From positions 1,364,001 through 1,428,000 of the forward strand of contig CM028882.1 in the NCBI GenBank assembly GCA_016801885.1: a stretch of 64,000 nucleotides of DNA, read 5' to 3'. The notes beneath the pieces were generated by a model, which worked only from the letters and a program-made list of their open reading frames with translations, had not been told where the DNA came from and did not search any database. Positions 22,205 to 35,000 of this stretch are shown here, piece after piece. The translations under genes and the position numbers were made by a program. Within the stretch, counting starts at the first letter, position 1, and each line of letters begins with the position of its first letter. Source of the stretch: Toxotes chatareus (Eukaryota; Chordata; Actinopteri; Toxotidae).

Positions 22205-23400
22205 AATAACTTGGTAGTTAAACAGCCGGTCCGCTGCTGTTCACTCTCCTCACACATGACTGTGTGGCAACGCACAGCTCAAACCACATCATCAAGTTTG
22301 CTGAAGACACAACCATGGTGGGTTTGATCAGCGGAGGCAACGAGGCCCTGTACAGAGAGGAGGTGACACAGCTCAGCGACAACAACCTGTCCCTCAACGT
22401 GGGTAAAACTAAAGAACTGGTCATTGACTTCAGACGGACGGACCCCACACACACACGGTCCACTGTGCATCAACAACCTGCCAGTGGAGACTGTCCAGAG
22501 TACAAAGTTTCTGGACGTGCACATAACAGACGACCTCACATGGACACAAAACACCAAACACATTGCAAAGAAAGCCCAGCAGCGTCTGTACTTTCTGAGG
22601 AGGCTGTGAGAAGCCCACTTCCCAACCTCCATCCTGACAACATTCTACAGACCATCACAGCATGGTTTGGTAATTGCACTGCTGCAGACTGTAAGGCCCT
22701 GCAGCAGATTGTGAGGACGGCCGAAAAGATCACGGGAGCCTCTCTGCCCCCCTCTCAGACATCTACAACACCGCTGCCTGTGCAAAGCCAAGAACATTGT
22801 CAAGGACATTACCCATCCCTCCCATGGACTCTTCACCTTACTACCATCAGGCAGAAGGTTCTGCAGTATCACTGCCCCCACCTCCAGAATGGGGAAGAGC
22901 TTCTTTCCCCAGGCAGTCAGACTGTTAAACAACCTATAGTGCAATATAATAAACCTGTAATATTAACTGTTTTGGCAACGTATAATGCAAACTAGCACTC
23001 TGCACTTTTTCTTGCTGCTAATATATCATATATATACTTTTTAATAAACAACCATAACTGCTGTCTGCCAGTGCTCTGTGTCTAGCATTGTTTTCTTATG
23101 TCACTGTTGTTGTTTGCTTTATGTCACTGTTGTTTCTGCACATTATGTAAATGTGTATGTACATGTGTGTCCTAGAGTGTGTGTGTGTCAGTGTGCATGT
23201 GTGCGCAAGAAATGTGTGATCCCCATGATTGTGTGTGTGCGCAATATGTGTGTGTATGTGGTCGAAATAGTGTGTGTGCACTATACTGTATCTGTCTTGT
23301 CTCTAATGTGTTTGAACAGTTGTGTATCTCACCAATTATTCCTGGTGAAACACTGTTTCGTCTCACTGTATATGGCTGAAACAATAAACCTACTTGACTT
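22205..23400 (+). mobile_element. L2/CR1-like LINE 3' fragment, unit B
   Basis: Collinear with the unit A fragment and nearly identical, with only about three residue changes in a 243-residue reading. It has the same FAED motif, the same frame change and the same 3' end near 23390, so the damage predates the duplication. Confidence 0.8.
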
Positions 23401-23537
23401 GACCATTATTGCCCAAACAGTTTTCTCTCAGACGGTGCTTTGCTGTCATTTTCTGCAGCTTCTCATGTGGCCTACACACACCCTATTCTCTAGCCATCCC
23501 CTCAACGTGCTTCCCTGCAATAAAACAGACAGAATTT

Positions 23538-23540
<3 letters not shown>

Positions 23541-23614
<74 letters not shown>
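23541..23614. repeat. Expanded (TC)n(AC)n microsatellite, unit B
   Basis: About thirty TC dinucleotides and a short CA run, against about ten TC in the matching place in unit A (12636-12655). Confidence 0.95.
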
Positions 23615-24124
23615 TTTTCACACTATTATCACTGACTAGTTCCCCATCAATATTATCAGCGACCTTGTTTCAAGTTATTAAACCGTTAAAAACACTAAAC
23701 AGGCTACAGCATCTTCACTTTAATAACCAATGTTTATCACAGGAACAGACAGCTGCCGCTAACGTATTGGGCCTCACAGTAACGCTAGTAGTCGTGAGTT
23801 GTAGAGTTTCTCATGTGGCTTCCACACAAACACACACTATTCTCTACCATGGGAATCAACATGGCTGCTGGTTAGACACACTGTGCTGGTCAGCTTGAAC
23901 AATCCCTCAAATATCATGAAAAGAGTCTGACATCTAAGCTCTCTGTGAAGTTTTTTAACTTTACAAGAAAGTGAAGTTGAAACTTGAAGTAGCATTTTCT
24001 GCTATTTTGAAGTATTGAGCACTTTTCATGACATGTGCTTGGTCCAGCATTACTGGATTACCTGGAATCTCAGCAAGATCATTTTTTTTTCTTCTTCTTC
24101 TTTCCCTTTCCCATTTTTCTATAA

Positions 24125-26420
24125 TTATTTAAAGAAATGGCAACTAAGAAACTGGCAGAAGATATGGAGGAAGTGAAAAAGTCTCTGAGCTTTATGTCAG
24201 AGGAACTAAGCAAGGTGGTGAAACAACAGATGGGCCTACTGGATTTAATTGAGGAAGTGTGACAACTGAACACTGTGATCAAAGAAAAAGACAAGAAGAT
24301 TGAAGAGCTGGAAAGAAGAGTGGAAGATTTGGAACAATACACAAGGATGGATGATTTGGTGATATCTGGCCTTGAGACGACCCATCGTACTTATGCACGG
24401 ATCATAGCAGGTGACAAAGAGGGGGAGGATGCACCAAGAGGTGAACTGCACTCACTTGAACAGCAAGTTATGCAGTTTTTTTTTAACAAGAAAGACATCC
24501 CTTTAGCAAGTAAAAATATAGCTGGCTGTTACACCATATCAAAAAACCAAAGCAAAAGACCAAACATTGTCATTCGCTTTGTGAGTAGAAAACATAATGT
24601 TGTTATTGGTTTTTTTGTTGTTGTTGTTTTGTTTTTTTTGTTGTTGAGATAAATGAGAACAAATATTTTCAGTAGGTGATAATTTTATTATAAGAGAATG
24701 TGTGAATACACAGAATTTTCTGCTTTTGATTTTCAAGAACACAAATCATATGAGTTAGAAAATGACATTGATCCAGAGACCCACTTCTACCAGAATATAA
24801 ATATGAACTGTGAGTATTATTCTAAAGATAAGTTTAGTTTTGAATTTAAGGGTTTTTCACTGATCCACTTTAATAGTAGGAGTCTTTATCGTAACTTCTT
24901 CAAAATAAAAGATTATCTTCAGCAGCTTCAGCAAAAATTTAGTGTAGTAGCAGTTTCAGAGACTTGGCTAAGTGATGATAAAGAATTGCAGAATGGATTA
25001 GAGGGCTATGAAATGTTTGTACAAAACAGGGCCAACAAAAGGGGGGGTGTTAATTGTGTCATTGAACCATTTACCTACATATGTAACAAATCCTTTTTAA
25101 CAGGTACTTTTCCCGATAAAATGAAAATAGCTAAAGTGATTCCAATTTATAAAAATGGTGATAAGCACACTGTATCAAATTACAGACCTGTTTCATTGCT
25201 ACCTCAATTTTCTAAAATACTGGAAAAATTCTTTGTTGAAAGACTTGATGTCTTTATTGACAAATATCAGCTACTAAATGACCATCAGTACGGTTTTAGG
25301 AGTAATCGATCTAGCATTGATGGAATTTGTAGAACATATATCTACAGCAATAGATAAGAAAGAGCATGCTGTGGGTGTGTTTATTGATTTAAGTAAAGCA
25401 TTTGATACTATCGATCACTCCCTACTTCTGCAGAAATGTGAACAATATGGTATAAGAGGTGTTGCACAATGTTGGTTAAAAAGTTATTTAAGCAACAGAT
25501 TTCAACATGTAAAAATTAATAATATTGAATCACAGATGAAAGGAGTAACCTGTGGTGTTGAAATTGAAAGGGTAAATGAAACTAAGTTTCTGGGAGTAAT
25601 TATAGATCATAAACTGTGTTGGAAGCCACATATAGATTATATCAAACGTAAATTATCTAAATCAGTTGCTGTTCTTTATAAAGTAAGAGATTTGTTAAAT
25701 AAGAAATGTCTGCATGTACTGTATTCTTCACTTGTTCTGCCTTACATGTCATATTGTGCTTTAGTATGGGGAAATTCGTATAAAACAAATATAGACCCAA
25801 TTATTAAACTCCAGAAAAGAGCCATTAGAATAATAAACAAAGTTGGATACAAACAACCAACTAATCAATTGTTTATAGGATCCTCTATTTTGAAATTTAT
25901 GGATTTAGTGTATTTACAGACACTTGAAGGGCTTTTTTGGGTGGTGAAAAATAGTGTTCCTATTTCCATTCAGACTTTATTTAAATTAAGAGAAGGAAAT
26001 TATCATTTAAGAGGATTGTTTAAAAATAAAATATAGATGTGTTTCAGTTTTGGGTGTCAAATTGTGGAATGGACTTAAAGATGAATTGAAATGATGTAGT
26101 TCCCTGTTGAGGGTTAAGAAAACTTTAAAATGCAAAGTAATTAATTCCTATAATAAGAGTCAATAAAATGCAAAACAGTTAAGGAGAATTTAGGTGTAAT
26201 GTAATTCTTGTACTTTTTTTCTTTGTTTTGCTGTTGATATTCTGGGTTATTCTTTGGATGGTATAGGATAGGCAATAATAAGCTTTGTGCGTCAGCCTAT
26301 TCCTTTTTCGGTTATTGACTGTGACATTTGTGTGAAATGAATTTTGTTTATTTTATAAGATGTATGTAACCGAAATAAACTGAAAAAATCGAAACTGAAT
26401 TGAATTGTATTGAACTGAAA
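24125..26420 (+). mobile_element. Internally deleted LINE (CR1/jockey-like), unit B
   Basis: Same structure and the same two internal deletions as in unit A. Here a G7 run near 25045 keeps the partial endonuclease (KRGGVNCVIEPFTYICNKSF) in frame with the first reverse transcriptase motifs, giving a 219-codon reading (24698-25357). A second 252-codon frame carries FIDLSKAFDTIDHS to the C-terminus (25278-26036). The catalytic FADD block is absent. The stop in the ORF1-like part is shared with unit A. Confidence 0.85.
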
Positions 26421-26427
26421 ACCATAA

Positions 26428-29400
26428 CACACATTCAGAGGTGGTTAGTAACGAGTTACATTTACTCCGTTACATTTACTTGAGTAAGTTTTTGAAAATA
26501 AAATACTTCTAGGAGTAGTTTTAAAACAATATACTTTTTACTTTTTCTTGAGTAGATTTATAAAGAAGAAACAGTACTCTTACTCCGCTACATTAGGCTA
26601 CACTGAGCTCGTTACTTTTATCAAAGGTACTGGATAAAGCTTTAAGCTATCTCTACTTTTATTTTGTCAGAGAGAGACTTCCGCCCAAGGATCTACCACG
26701 TGACTGTGTTTAACCAATGAAACGTAACCCTAGGCCATTGTGCAGTCTCGTCACGTGACCATAGTCAATCTCAGCGGCGGGACGGGTTAGTTTTGCGGCT
26801 ACTGCGGTCGAGTGTTTTTGATAGCTAAAAAATGGCACAATCAACAGTCGGCAATGCAGACGAGGACAAGGAGAAACACCCCTGGCCTCATATTGAAAGT
26901 ATGTTTAGTTTACGAACAGTGAGAAACTAGAGTTACATTATGCGGTGTCTTCTGTGTCTCCCAAAACAAACTGATATTTCAGCATTCAAAAACTCAACGT
27001 CTAACTTGAGGAAACATGTTGCGGTAAGTTTGACCTAAATTCGGTCTTGTTAGGTTACATGAGTCTACTCTGTGCTGAGCTTGATCTGCCTGTAGCCTCA
27101 GAGATATGTTTTTATCCACAGAGGGTTCACCCCAACAAACTCTCCAAGTACACAGACTTACTAGAGGCCCACAGAAAACGCAAGTCCTCCTCTTCCAGTG
27201 AGAAATGCAAAAATAACAGCCTTCACTGCCCCACGGCAGGTAACACAAGCAACGCTTGACAAGCTAGTGCTAAATTTTGTGTGTGAGGCTAACCAACCAT
27301 TTTCTGTGGTTGAGACGCCATCGTTCAAGACTATGATAGAAACCTTGCAACCTCTTACAGTAATGACAAGGAAAACGTTATGCAAAAGAATACAGGAAGC
27401 TGCAAAACACAAGAAGAGCATAATCATCAAAAAGCTGAGTGCTGTGAACTATGGTGCAACCACAACAGACTGCTGGTCTGCCAGACAGAGTAGCTACTTA
27501 GGTGTCACCTATCACTGGATAGACAATACCTCACTGGAGAGGCACTTTGCTGCATTGGCTTGTAGCAGAGGTGGAGTATCAAGATGTGTCTGCTATTCTG
27601 GATGACAACACAGGCCTTGAGTACCAACTTCCAAGGCAACAAAAGTGTGCATGCCATCTCCTCAATCTTATATCCACAGTTGATGCCACTGCTGCAGGAG
27701 GAGCTGCCAACGAAACGTACAAGAAGCTGTCTAGGTCTGCTTTTGCAAAATGTCACGCTCTTTGGAATAAAACTGGCAGGTCCACCATGGCTCATGAAAC
27801 AATGGAACGTGAATGCAAGCTGCAGCTTCTCCGACCCAATCAGACACGTTGGAGCTCCCTGTTCCTCGCTATCGAAAGGATTGTGCGCATCCACCGAGAG
27901 CAAGGAGAACAAGCAACTCGCAATGTCTGCACAGCATTAAAGATAAAGATGTAAGTTGACAAAACTTCTATTTTATTTCTAAAGAATAATAAAAATAAAT
28001 GAGCCCTGCTGATTAATGGGTGAATCTAACTGTCTCAAGTAACTAAGTTTTCTTTGCATGATAATGTAATAATTGTGGATTATTTGAATGAAATAATTTA
28101 ACAAATGTATTTTATTTTTATTTATTTGTGTATTTAACATTGACAATGCACAATAAATACATTGCACCAGAAATATCTTTAAGTCATTTTTTGTCATTAC
28201 ATCTTTTATAGGTTCAATCCAGCTGAAATGGGATTTTTGGTCGAGTATGCTGCTGTGATGAAGCCTGTTGCCATGGCCCTTAATATCCTCCAAGGGAATC
28301 ATCTGTGCATGTGGGCCTCCTGCTGCCAACACTGTACCAGTTGAGGGACAAGCTGAAGAGGCTAGAGTCATCTTGCAAAATGTGTACACCTCTTGTTCAC
28401 GCCCTGCAGAGAGGGATCCTGAAACGTTTTGGAGACATCATGAAAGACCCTGAGCTGATTGCAGCAGCAATACTCCTACCAAGATTCAGAACATCCTGGA
28501 CCACAGAGGAGTACATCTTAAATGCTGGTAAATATACTTGTGTAATTAACATATAAATCTGTATAATGTTACTGTCATTTAGGACTAGTGTGTCAGTGAC
28601 AAACCACAGGGTGGCAATAGCTCAGGTAGCTTTTAATGTCAAGCATCAGCAATTTGACAGCCTATACAGTAGAAAGAATAATGTGCAGACCCACTGTAAT
28701 TATTTTGAAAGTGGTTTATCTTGCCACAGGCCTGGACTACATCAGAAATCCCCTCGACACAGACTTGGGTGATGTCACCAGTACAAACAGCAACCAATCT
28801 GATGAAGATGACTTCTTTGCATCCATGGAGTCAGGAAAATCTCAAGTAGGAGAGCTGGAGAGGTACCTTTCATGTCTGTCCACTGCAGGTATGGATCTAC
28901 TCCACACCTTTCCTCACATCAAGAAGCTGTCACTCAAAGTCAACACGGGTCTTCCTGCATCTGCAGCCTGTGAGAGACTTTTCAGTCATGCAGGACTCCT
29001 GTTCACGGCTAAACGATCACAGCTTCACGGCAGGAACCTTGAGAGCCAACTGCTGTTGAAGCTTAATAGTCACATCACTGAGTGATTCTTTGGTGAAAAT
29101 GTTTCTTTCTGCATTTTTTGTCACAAACGCACAGTTTCTGAGTTTATGGCCTTGTTCTGCCTTATGCTGAGCCACATGCACAGAGTTTATGGGCTGTCTT
29201 GTTCTAGTTCTGCCTGCTGAGCCCGGTGAAAAAGTAGATTTAGGTTTGGAAATTTGTGTTACTTGTGCTGTAATTTAAGTTATTTTGTAAATTTTTTTGT
29301 AAATTTTTTTTATGTACTCTTATTATTTCATTGATTTTATTTTTATTGAGGTACTTGCATTTACCTATAGATTATTTTATTTTAAGGTATTATTTTATTA

Positions 29401-29650
29401 TTTATGAATTTAATTAATTTATTTTCTTATTTTATTGATGAGATAAACTCTCTCTACTCTCTGTCATTTTGTCTGATTGAATGCTCAATAAATAAATCAG
29501 ATGTTACTCAATAGTAACATCTACTTGAGTACTTGAGTAGTTTTTTCACCAAGTACTTTTGTACTCTTACTCAGGTAATTATTTGGATGACTACTTTTTA
29601 CTTTTACTTGAGTACAATTTTTGGCTACTCTACCCACCTCTGCACACATT
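26428..29650 (+). mobile_element. Tol2-like hAT transposon, unit B, both ends and target duplication present
   Basis: The left terminus CAGAGGTGG begins at 26436 and the right terminus ends CCACCTCTG at 29642. Both are flanked by the identical 8-bp duplication CACACATT (26428-26435 and 29643-29650), the hallmark of hAT insertion. The internal transposase is a pseudogene: BED finger start at 26832, a stop before CLLCLPKQ, frame changes near 27560, and a G-run deletion near 28293 that unit A does not have. The C-terminal dimerisation region is present up to about 29085. A defective transposase with good termini could in principle be mobilised in trans. Confidence 0.92.
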
Positions 29651-29829
29651 CTCCCCATTGCTGCAGTCTTATGTGCGTCTAGAGCCAGAGGAGGAGAAAG
29701 AGGACTGGTGGGCTAACGTTATGCTAAAAGCTAATCAGCCTTCACCTCAACGTGATTCCCTGCAATAGAACTTCACACCTCAGTGTGAAGGAAAAGACCA
29801 TAGACACCACACACCATCCTGAGACAGCC
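29651..29829. other. Unit-end sequence present only after unit B
   Basis: About 180 bp between the hAT target duplication and the start of unit C. It reads through without a recognised gene. A short stretch (CCTCAACGTGATTCCCTGCAA) resembles 12596-12620 in unit A. It is missing between units A and B, so it marks what the A/B junction deleted. Confidence 0.5.
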
Positions 29830-30566
29830 TTTGGGTCAAATCATATTCTTTTACAGACTATCCTCTGGAGAATATTATTAAAACTGCTTGTGTTTCACAC
29901 AGACTCACACAAGCATTAAGTACAGTTGTCACAGATGTTGGGTGTTAACTGCAATGGACAAATAAAAAGCAACAAATAGTGAAGAACACATTTCCTAAAG
30001 TGCTCAGATCTGAGATGAAATAAATAATTGTTCTAAAGGAATCAGTATATTAATCCTATCAGGGGAGATGAAGCATCAACCGTGTTTCTTCAACCTTAAT
30101 GTCATCAGATTATGAAGTTGGGATGAACTCACTGACTGAATGAGTGATTGCTTGCATTGTAAACCTCACTGTGTTCATTTAGTGGCGTTTTACTGCTGAT
30201 TGAGAGACTCAGAGTAGAAGGTGGTCTCCACTCCACACTCCGCACAGTTGTGGGAGGTCGTCTCATGACAATTAGGCCTCTGTGCTGCAGTTCACAGCCC
30301 ATCTCTCAGTTTTAATTATGTTATTTATCATTGTCATGTGTAACTCACAAGATTAACCAAAAACACACATTTGCCTGGTGATTTTATCCATTAACACTTT
30401 CTCAACAGTTTTTCAGAAGCTTTATTGGAACACAGTGTGTGTTGTCCATCTTCTTGTACTATGTTGAAAATTAAACATGCACTTCTTTTAATCACAATCA
30501 ACCTGAGTCTAGAGGAAAAAAACATAACTAAAATATATATATATATATTTTGAAATTTTTATTGAA

Positions 30567-30840
30567 GGGGAAATGTGGGGAAACCGGAGCACCCGGAGTA
30601 AACCCACAGTAAAGGGGAAGGGAGTGTTGGGGTGGGGTATGGGGTGTGTTTTTTTTTTTTGGGGGGGGGAACCGGAGCACCCGGAGTAAACCCACAGTAA
30701 TGGGGAAGGGAGTGTTGGGGTGGGGTATGGGGTGTGTTTTTTTGGGGGGGGGGGGGAAACCGGAGCACCCGGAGTGAACCCATGGTGATGGGGGAGGGAG
30801 TGTTAGGGTGGGGTATGGGGTATGGGGTGTGTTTGGGGCA
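30567..30840. repeat. 92-bp minisatellite, 3 units (3' of gene copy C)
   Basis: Three units, with AACCGG at about 30582, 30669 and 30758. Copies A and B have two units each. The AATAAA signal of copy C is at 30421-30426 on the minus strand. Confidence 0.85.
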
Positions 30841-30914
30841 GGGTGGTTCATGTCTTTAAATGTCAATTTGAAGCACAAGACATGGTTTTAGGGTTGGGGC
30901 TAATGGAGGGGTAA

Positions 30915-31534
30915 TTATTCTTCACAGCAGTTCTCGATGCAGCACCGGAAGGGTTTTGTTAAAGCTAAGAAAAACCTGGCAGCGGGGGACTTCTTCTTTG
31001 GGGCAAGAAGGGCACTCAGATGGATTTTTAGATACTTCACAACAGCATCTTCTAAAGCTGTGTCTTTTGATGCCATTGCACCCTCTAGTGGTTTCTCTAG
31101 AGAGCCAAACTCCTTATCAAGGTCTTTCATCACAGCCTTGATAATTTTGTTCATGTTCTTCTTGATTTTTCTGATCTTAAAGTCACAGATGTTAATCTCG
31201 TCCAGTACATCCTTTGACAGTTGATTTATGTTATTGAAATGTATTTTGTGAAAAAACCCTTTGCTATTCTCCAGGGATTTGAGGAAAATCTTCATGATAA
31301 GAGTAGTGATGAGGGTGTTGGCCCTGTCCTCTGATGGAGAAGAGGACGGATTAAGTGGCACAGATTCATTTTGCTGACTGCACCTGGCATCAGAAGAGCT
31401 TGTGGTGTTTTTCTTTGGTCTGGTCAGCGTCTCCACGATCAAGTTTGTGATGTCAACTAGTGCACCAAGGACTTGCTCACTTTGTCTTGCTGTTAATGAT
31501 AGCTCTGCTTCCATCCAGATTCTCCCCAGTGTCA
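30915..31534 (-). CDS. Array gene family, copy C: C-terminal part, cut by the gap
   Basis: Open from the gap edge to TAA at 30915. It contains the end of the middle helical region (LGRIWMEAELSLTARQSEQ) and a very short linker with at most one degenerate repeat (RPKKNTTSSSDARCSQQNES). A C-terminal helical domain follows (NTLITTLIMKIFLKSLENSK, FKIRKIKKNMNKIIKAVMK), ending in a cysteine cluster (LTKPFRCCIENCCEE). This is the undamaged version of the C-terminus seen with a frameshift in copy A. The middle region differs from copies A and B more than they differ from each other. The N-terminus is hidden in the run of N. Confidence 0.7.
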
Positions 31535-32034
31535 NNNNNNNNNNNNNNNNNNNNNNNNNNNNNNNNNNNNNNNNNNNNNNNNNNNNNNNNNNNNNNNNNN
31601 NNNNNNNNNNNNNNNNNNNNNNNNNNNNNNNNNNNNNNNNNNNNNNNNNNNNNNNNNNNNNNNNNNNNNNNNNNNNNNNNNNNNNNNNNNNNNNNNNNNN
31701 NNNNNNNNNNNNNNNNNNNNNNNNNNNNNNNNNNNNNNNNNNNNNNNNNNNNNNNNNNNNNNNNNNNNNNNNNNNNNNNNNNNNNNNNNNNNNNNNNNNN
31801 NNNNNNNNNNNNNNNNNNNNNNNNNNNNNNNNNNNNNNNNNNNNNNNNNNNNNNNNNNNNNNNNNNNNNNNNNNNNNNNNNNNNNNNNNNNNNNNNNNNN
31901 NNNNNNNNNNNNNNNNNNNNNNNNNNNNNNNNNNNNNNNNNNNNNNNNNNNNNNNNNNNNNNNNNNNNNNNNNNNNNNNNNNNNNNNNNNNNNNNNNNNN
32001 NNNNNNNNNNNNNNNNNNNNNNNNNNNNNNNNNN
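31535..32034. other. Assembly gap of exactly 500 N
   Basis: A round-number run of N, usually a placeholder for unknown length. It falls inside gene copy C, and sequence to the right (from 32035) has no match to the array, so the rest of unit C and any further units are missing. Confidence 0.98.
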
Positions 32035-35000
32035 ATAAGATTTAACAAGTAATATCTAGTTAGTTGTCAGCCAGAAATATAGTGGATACAAGCAGCAGGT
32101 AGTTCTGCTTTCAAGCTTTAGAACTGACGTGTGTTTACCTGCAGTGATCAAAGCTTTTACTAACTCAAACCTGCTTAAATTTAGCATCAAACATGTTTTC
32201 TATATATATTCATGTATATGGTAGATAGTCTCTTCTCTGTGATCACACACTGTGACAGGTTTCAGATTGACAATATCTCAGTATATCACCCATTTTCCAA
32301 GATTTTTTTTATATACAACTAAACTGCAACTGCAAATATTTTTTGGAGGAAACATAACTGCTGGCTGGATCATGTTTATTGGCAACTGTCTAACCTGAAC
32401 CAAGTCTGAACAGAACCATGAAACCATAAAACTATTACTTAATAATGCTGGAGTCACTACAAGTGGATGTTGAAGAAAGAAAAAAAAAAAAACAAAGATG
32501 TTGGCTGTAAACATTTTCCAGATATGATAAGATATGATTTGTGTGACCTGCCAAAACAGTAACACTTCCTCTTTACATTCATTTGCCAGTCGCAAGAAGG
32601 TTTCACACAAAACATATTTGCTGTTGAAATTAAGTCATTTTTAGGTGACAGCGTGGCCGAGAAACTGCCAACTGTATGCCATCGACAGTATGCTATCATA
32701 TTCGGCATACCATGAACTGCCACGGATTGCAGTTTGCAGTGAACCTTACACCTGTTCCAAACACTTGATGCTATCGGCAGTTACAGTTTAAGACCATTGT
32801 GGTCATCTTCCACCACTGCAACTCCAGTTTCATCTGAATCCATCCAGATGTTGGCTGCTCCTCACTCTTTCACTATCACATAGACAATGGAACAAGGGCC
32901 CCATGACTGAGCTTTACCTGGTGCAAAGGCCCTAAAATATTTGTGAATATTTGTAAGCTTAGTTTCATGTAGTCTGTTTATCACTCCCCAGCTTATTTAG
33001 CTTATTAGCCTATTTAAACTTGCTGATGATAAATACCAGCATCAGCATGTCAGAAGTTAGTTTTCAACCCAGCTGAATGACTGAAAGCAGAATATAAAGA
33101 AACAAATACAGCCTGAGCCTCGTCCTCATCCTCTGTACCAGCTGCACCATATGTGTCTGCTGATACTATAGAAAATCTGAAGCACCACCTAAACATGACA
33201 AACAACTAAATTATACAGTATATGTTGTAAATAGCGGGGTGTTTTTTTTTTACCGCAGTCTGAAATTTTAAGTGCTTCAGCCTAGAGCTCAGGCACTTTA
33301 ACTGCCAAAAGCTGCAAACTAGTAGTTTGTGCTGAATGTGTTTTCCTCACATGTAAAGCAGGTGACATGCAACAAGTCCAGGTCAGGCTGCTTTCTACTG
33401 TGTCTAATGCAGATGCATTATAAGGTAAGTTATATTTTATTAAGGTCAATAGGAAAATGAATCTGCCTGTGACCCATTTAAGCACACATATATAAAGTGC
33501 GACAGTGAAGTGTGCACAAACCAACTCCAGATATGAGGCCACTGCTTTCCTCCAGGGCAACGGAAAGAGTTTTACTGACACCTAAACAGCCCCTATAATG
33601 AGATGCAGGGACTTGTGGCTCATATTTAAGACTGAAAATTGGACAAACAACCAAAATGTGGATGCACTAACACATTGTTGGACAGAAAATTGTTTTTTGT
33701 TTCTTTTGACTTTCATCAGTCTTAATTGTTGTAAGAGCTTTAATTGCCAAATCTCCAAATGTGTGCTAATTACATAACAAAATTTTAATGAAGGCAGCTT
33801 CCTCCTTTAATGATACAGGATCTATTCTTGCTTTCTATAGTTGCTGCACTATTAATTTGAGGCCCTGGCTGGGAAAAAAGGAATCATAATGAGCATAATT
33901 GCTGAGGGCCTATGGTTTGTACTTTTGCAATAAAACACATTTATGAGCTGCTCATCAGCTGTTAGCGTACTTTAAGAATTCTGTAAATTCTTTCAGGTTA
34001 ATTAGAGATTGAATTCATAAAAAATAAATAAGGCTAAACCCTGTCTCATACAGTGTGAATCCCACATTTTGCCCAGAGGTCTCACAAAAGTCTTGTGAGC
34101 TGTTGAGATGGAAAGTGGCCCCCAAACACCAGCATGTGGTACACCCCGAAACCCTGCCAGAGTCTTTAATGTGGCTGTAGCAGCAGATTTAACTGGAGTC
34201 TTCAGTTTAGAGTGCTGCACAGAGGCAAACCAAGTCAGCCTGTGTGGCTCAGGAAAGGTTACCCTTTGTAACCAAGGGGCCATCATCTCCAGTGCTTACT
34301 AAATTAGAAAGAGCCGACACACAGGTCTTCTGCTCCTCAGCTTCATCTTTAAGTGTTAAAAACAAGACTTGAGTCATGTGGGGATCCGGTTTGAACACTG
34401 CAGGGAGTAGTGGATCAGTCAGGAGCAGCCTCAGTGAGGCTGTTAGATGAAGACCTGTAGGTGACAGGCTGCTCACTGCCAACTCCTCAGCAGCGTCTCC
34501 AACTGGAAAATCACTGGCTTCTGTATGGTTGCTCTTCTGTTGTGTTTCTGACAAAGCTACAGCTCCAGGACTGTTTGCTGTGGTCTTACAGCTGCACTTG
34601 CTGTTACCACCAGTAATCACAGGTGTTGCAAAATCAACCATATTATGACACAAAGATGCTTAAACTAGATTCTAACAGTAGGGCCCTTCTGCCAGTACCA
34701 GCCTCAACGATGGGTAAAAATGGTGGACATGTGACATAGGTTCCATAAGTACAGGGTCCAGATTCTTTGTGCTATACCACTGTAGAAACTCCTGAGTGGT
34801 TCCCTGCTTTGGCCAGTTCGAGATAATCAAACGGCCTCGTCATTAGTATAATTTCATTCTGACCTGGTTTCTGGTCATTAAGCTACACTGAGTCACTCTC
34901 ATCTTGTTTGGACCACCTCACTGGACTGTTGTACCTTCATGCTCTCTGGCATCAGTGAAGAATTTCTATCCTGTTTTACAGCTCAATTAAAACTAACTGA

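Larger units (their letters stand above)
6166..31534. repeat. Tandem segmental duplication, units A, B and partial C
   Basis: Unit A spans about 6166-18668, unit B about 18675-29829, and unit C starts at about 29830 and is cut by the gap at 31535. Matching landmarks are about 10.9 kb apart between A and B: gene start 10365 against 21314, LINE coiled-coil start 13340 against 24275, and transposase segment 16111 against 27047. The left edge of A (GGGTCTAAATCATATTC near 6166) reappears at the start of C (near 29830). Unit B lacks this first 550-bp segment because the A/B junction at 18668-18675 joins the inside of the hAT right end directly to CCATTAACACTTTC, which lies at 6719 in unit A. Inside the units, gene and transposon content is collinear. 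Confidence 0.9.

Noticed and set aside
31402..32052. Long open frames running across 31535-32034
   Set aside because: They exist only because N does not encode a stop; nothing can be inferred inside the gap.
34249..34653. 134-codon minus-strand frame
   Set aside because: It begins with a non-ATG codon, has low-information Ser/Thr-rich composition and no recognisable domain or exon partner.
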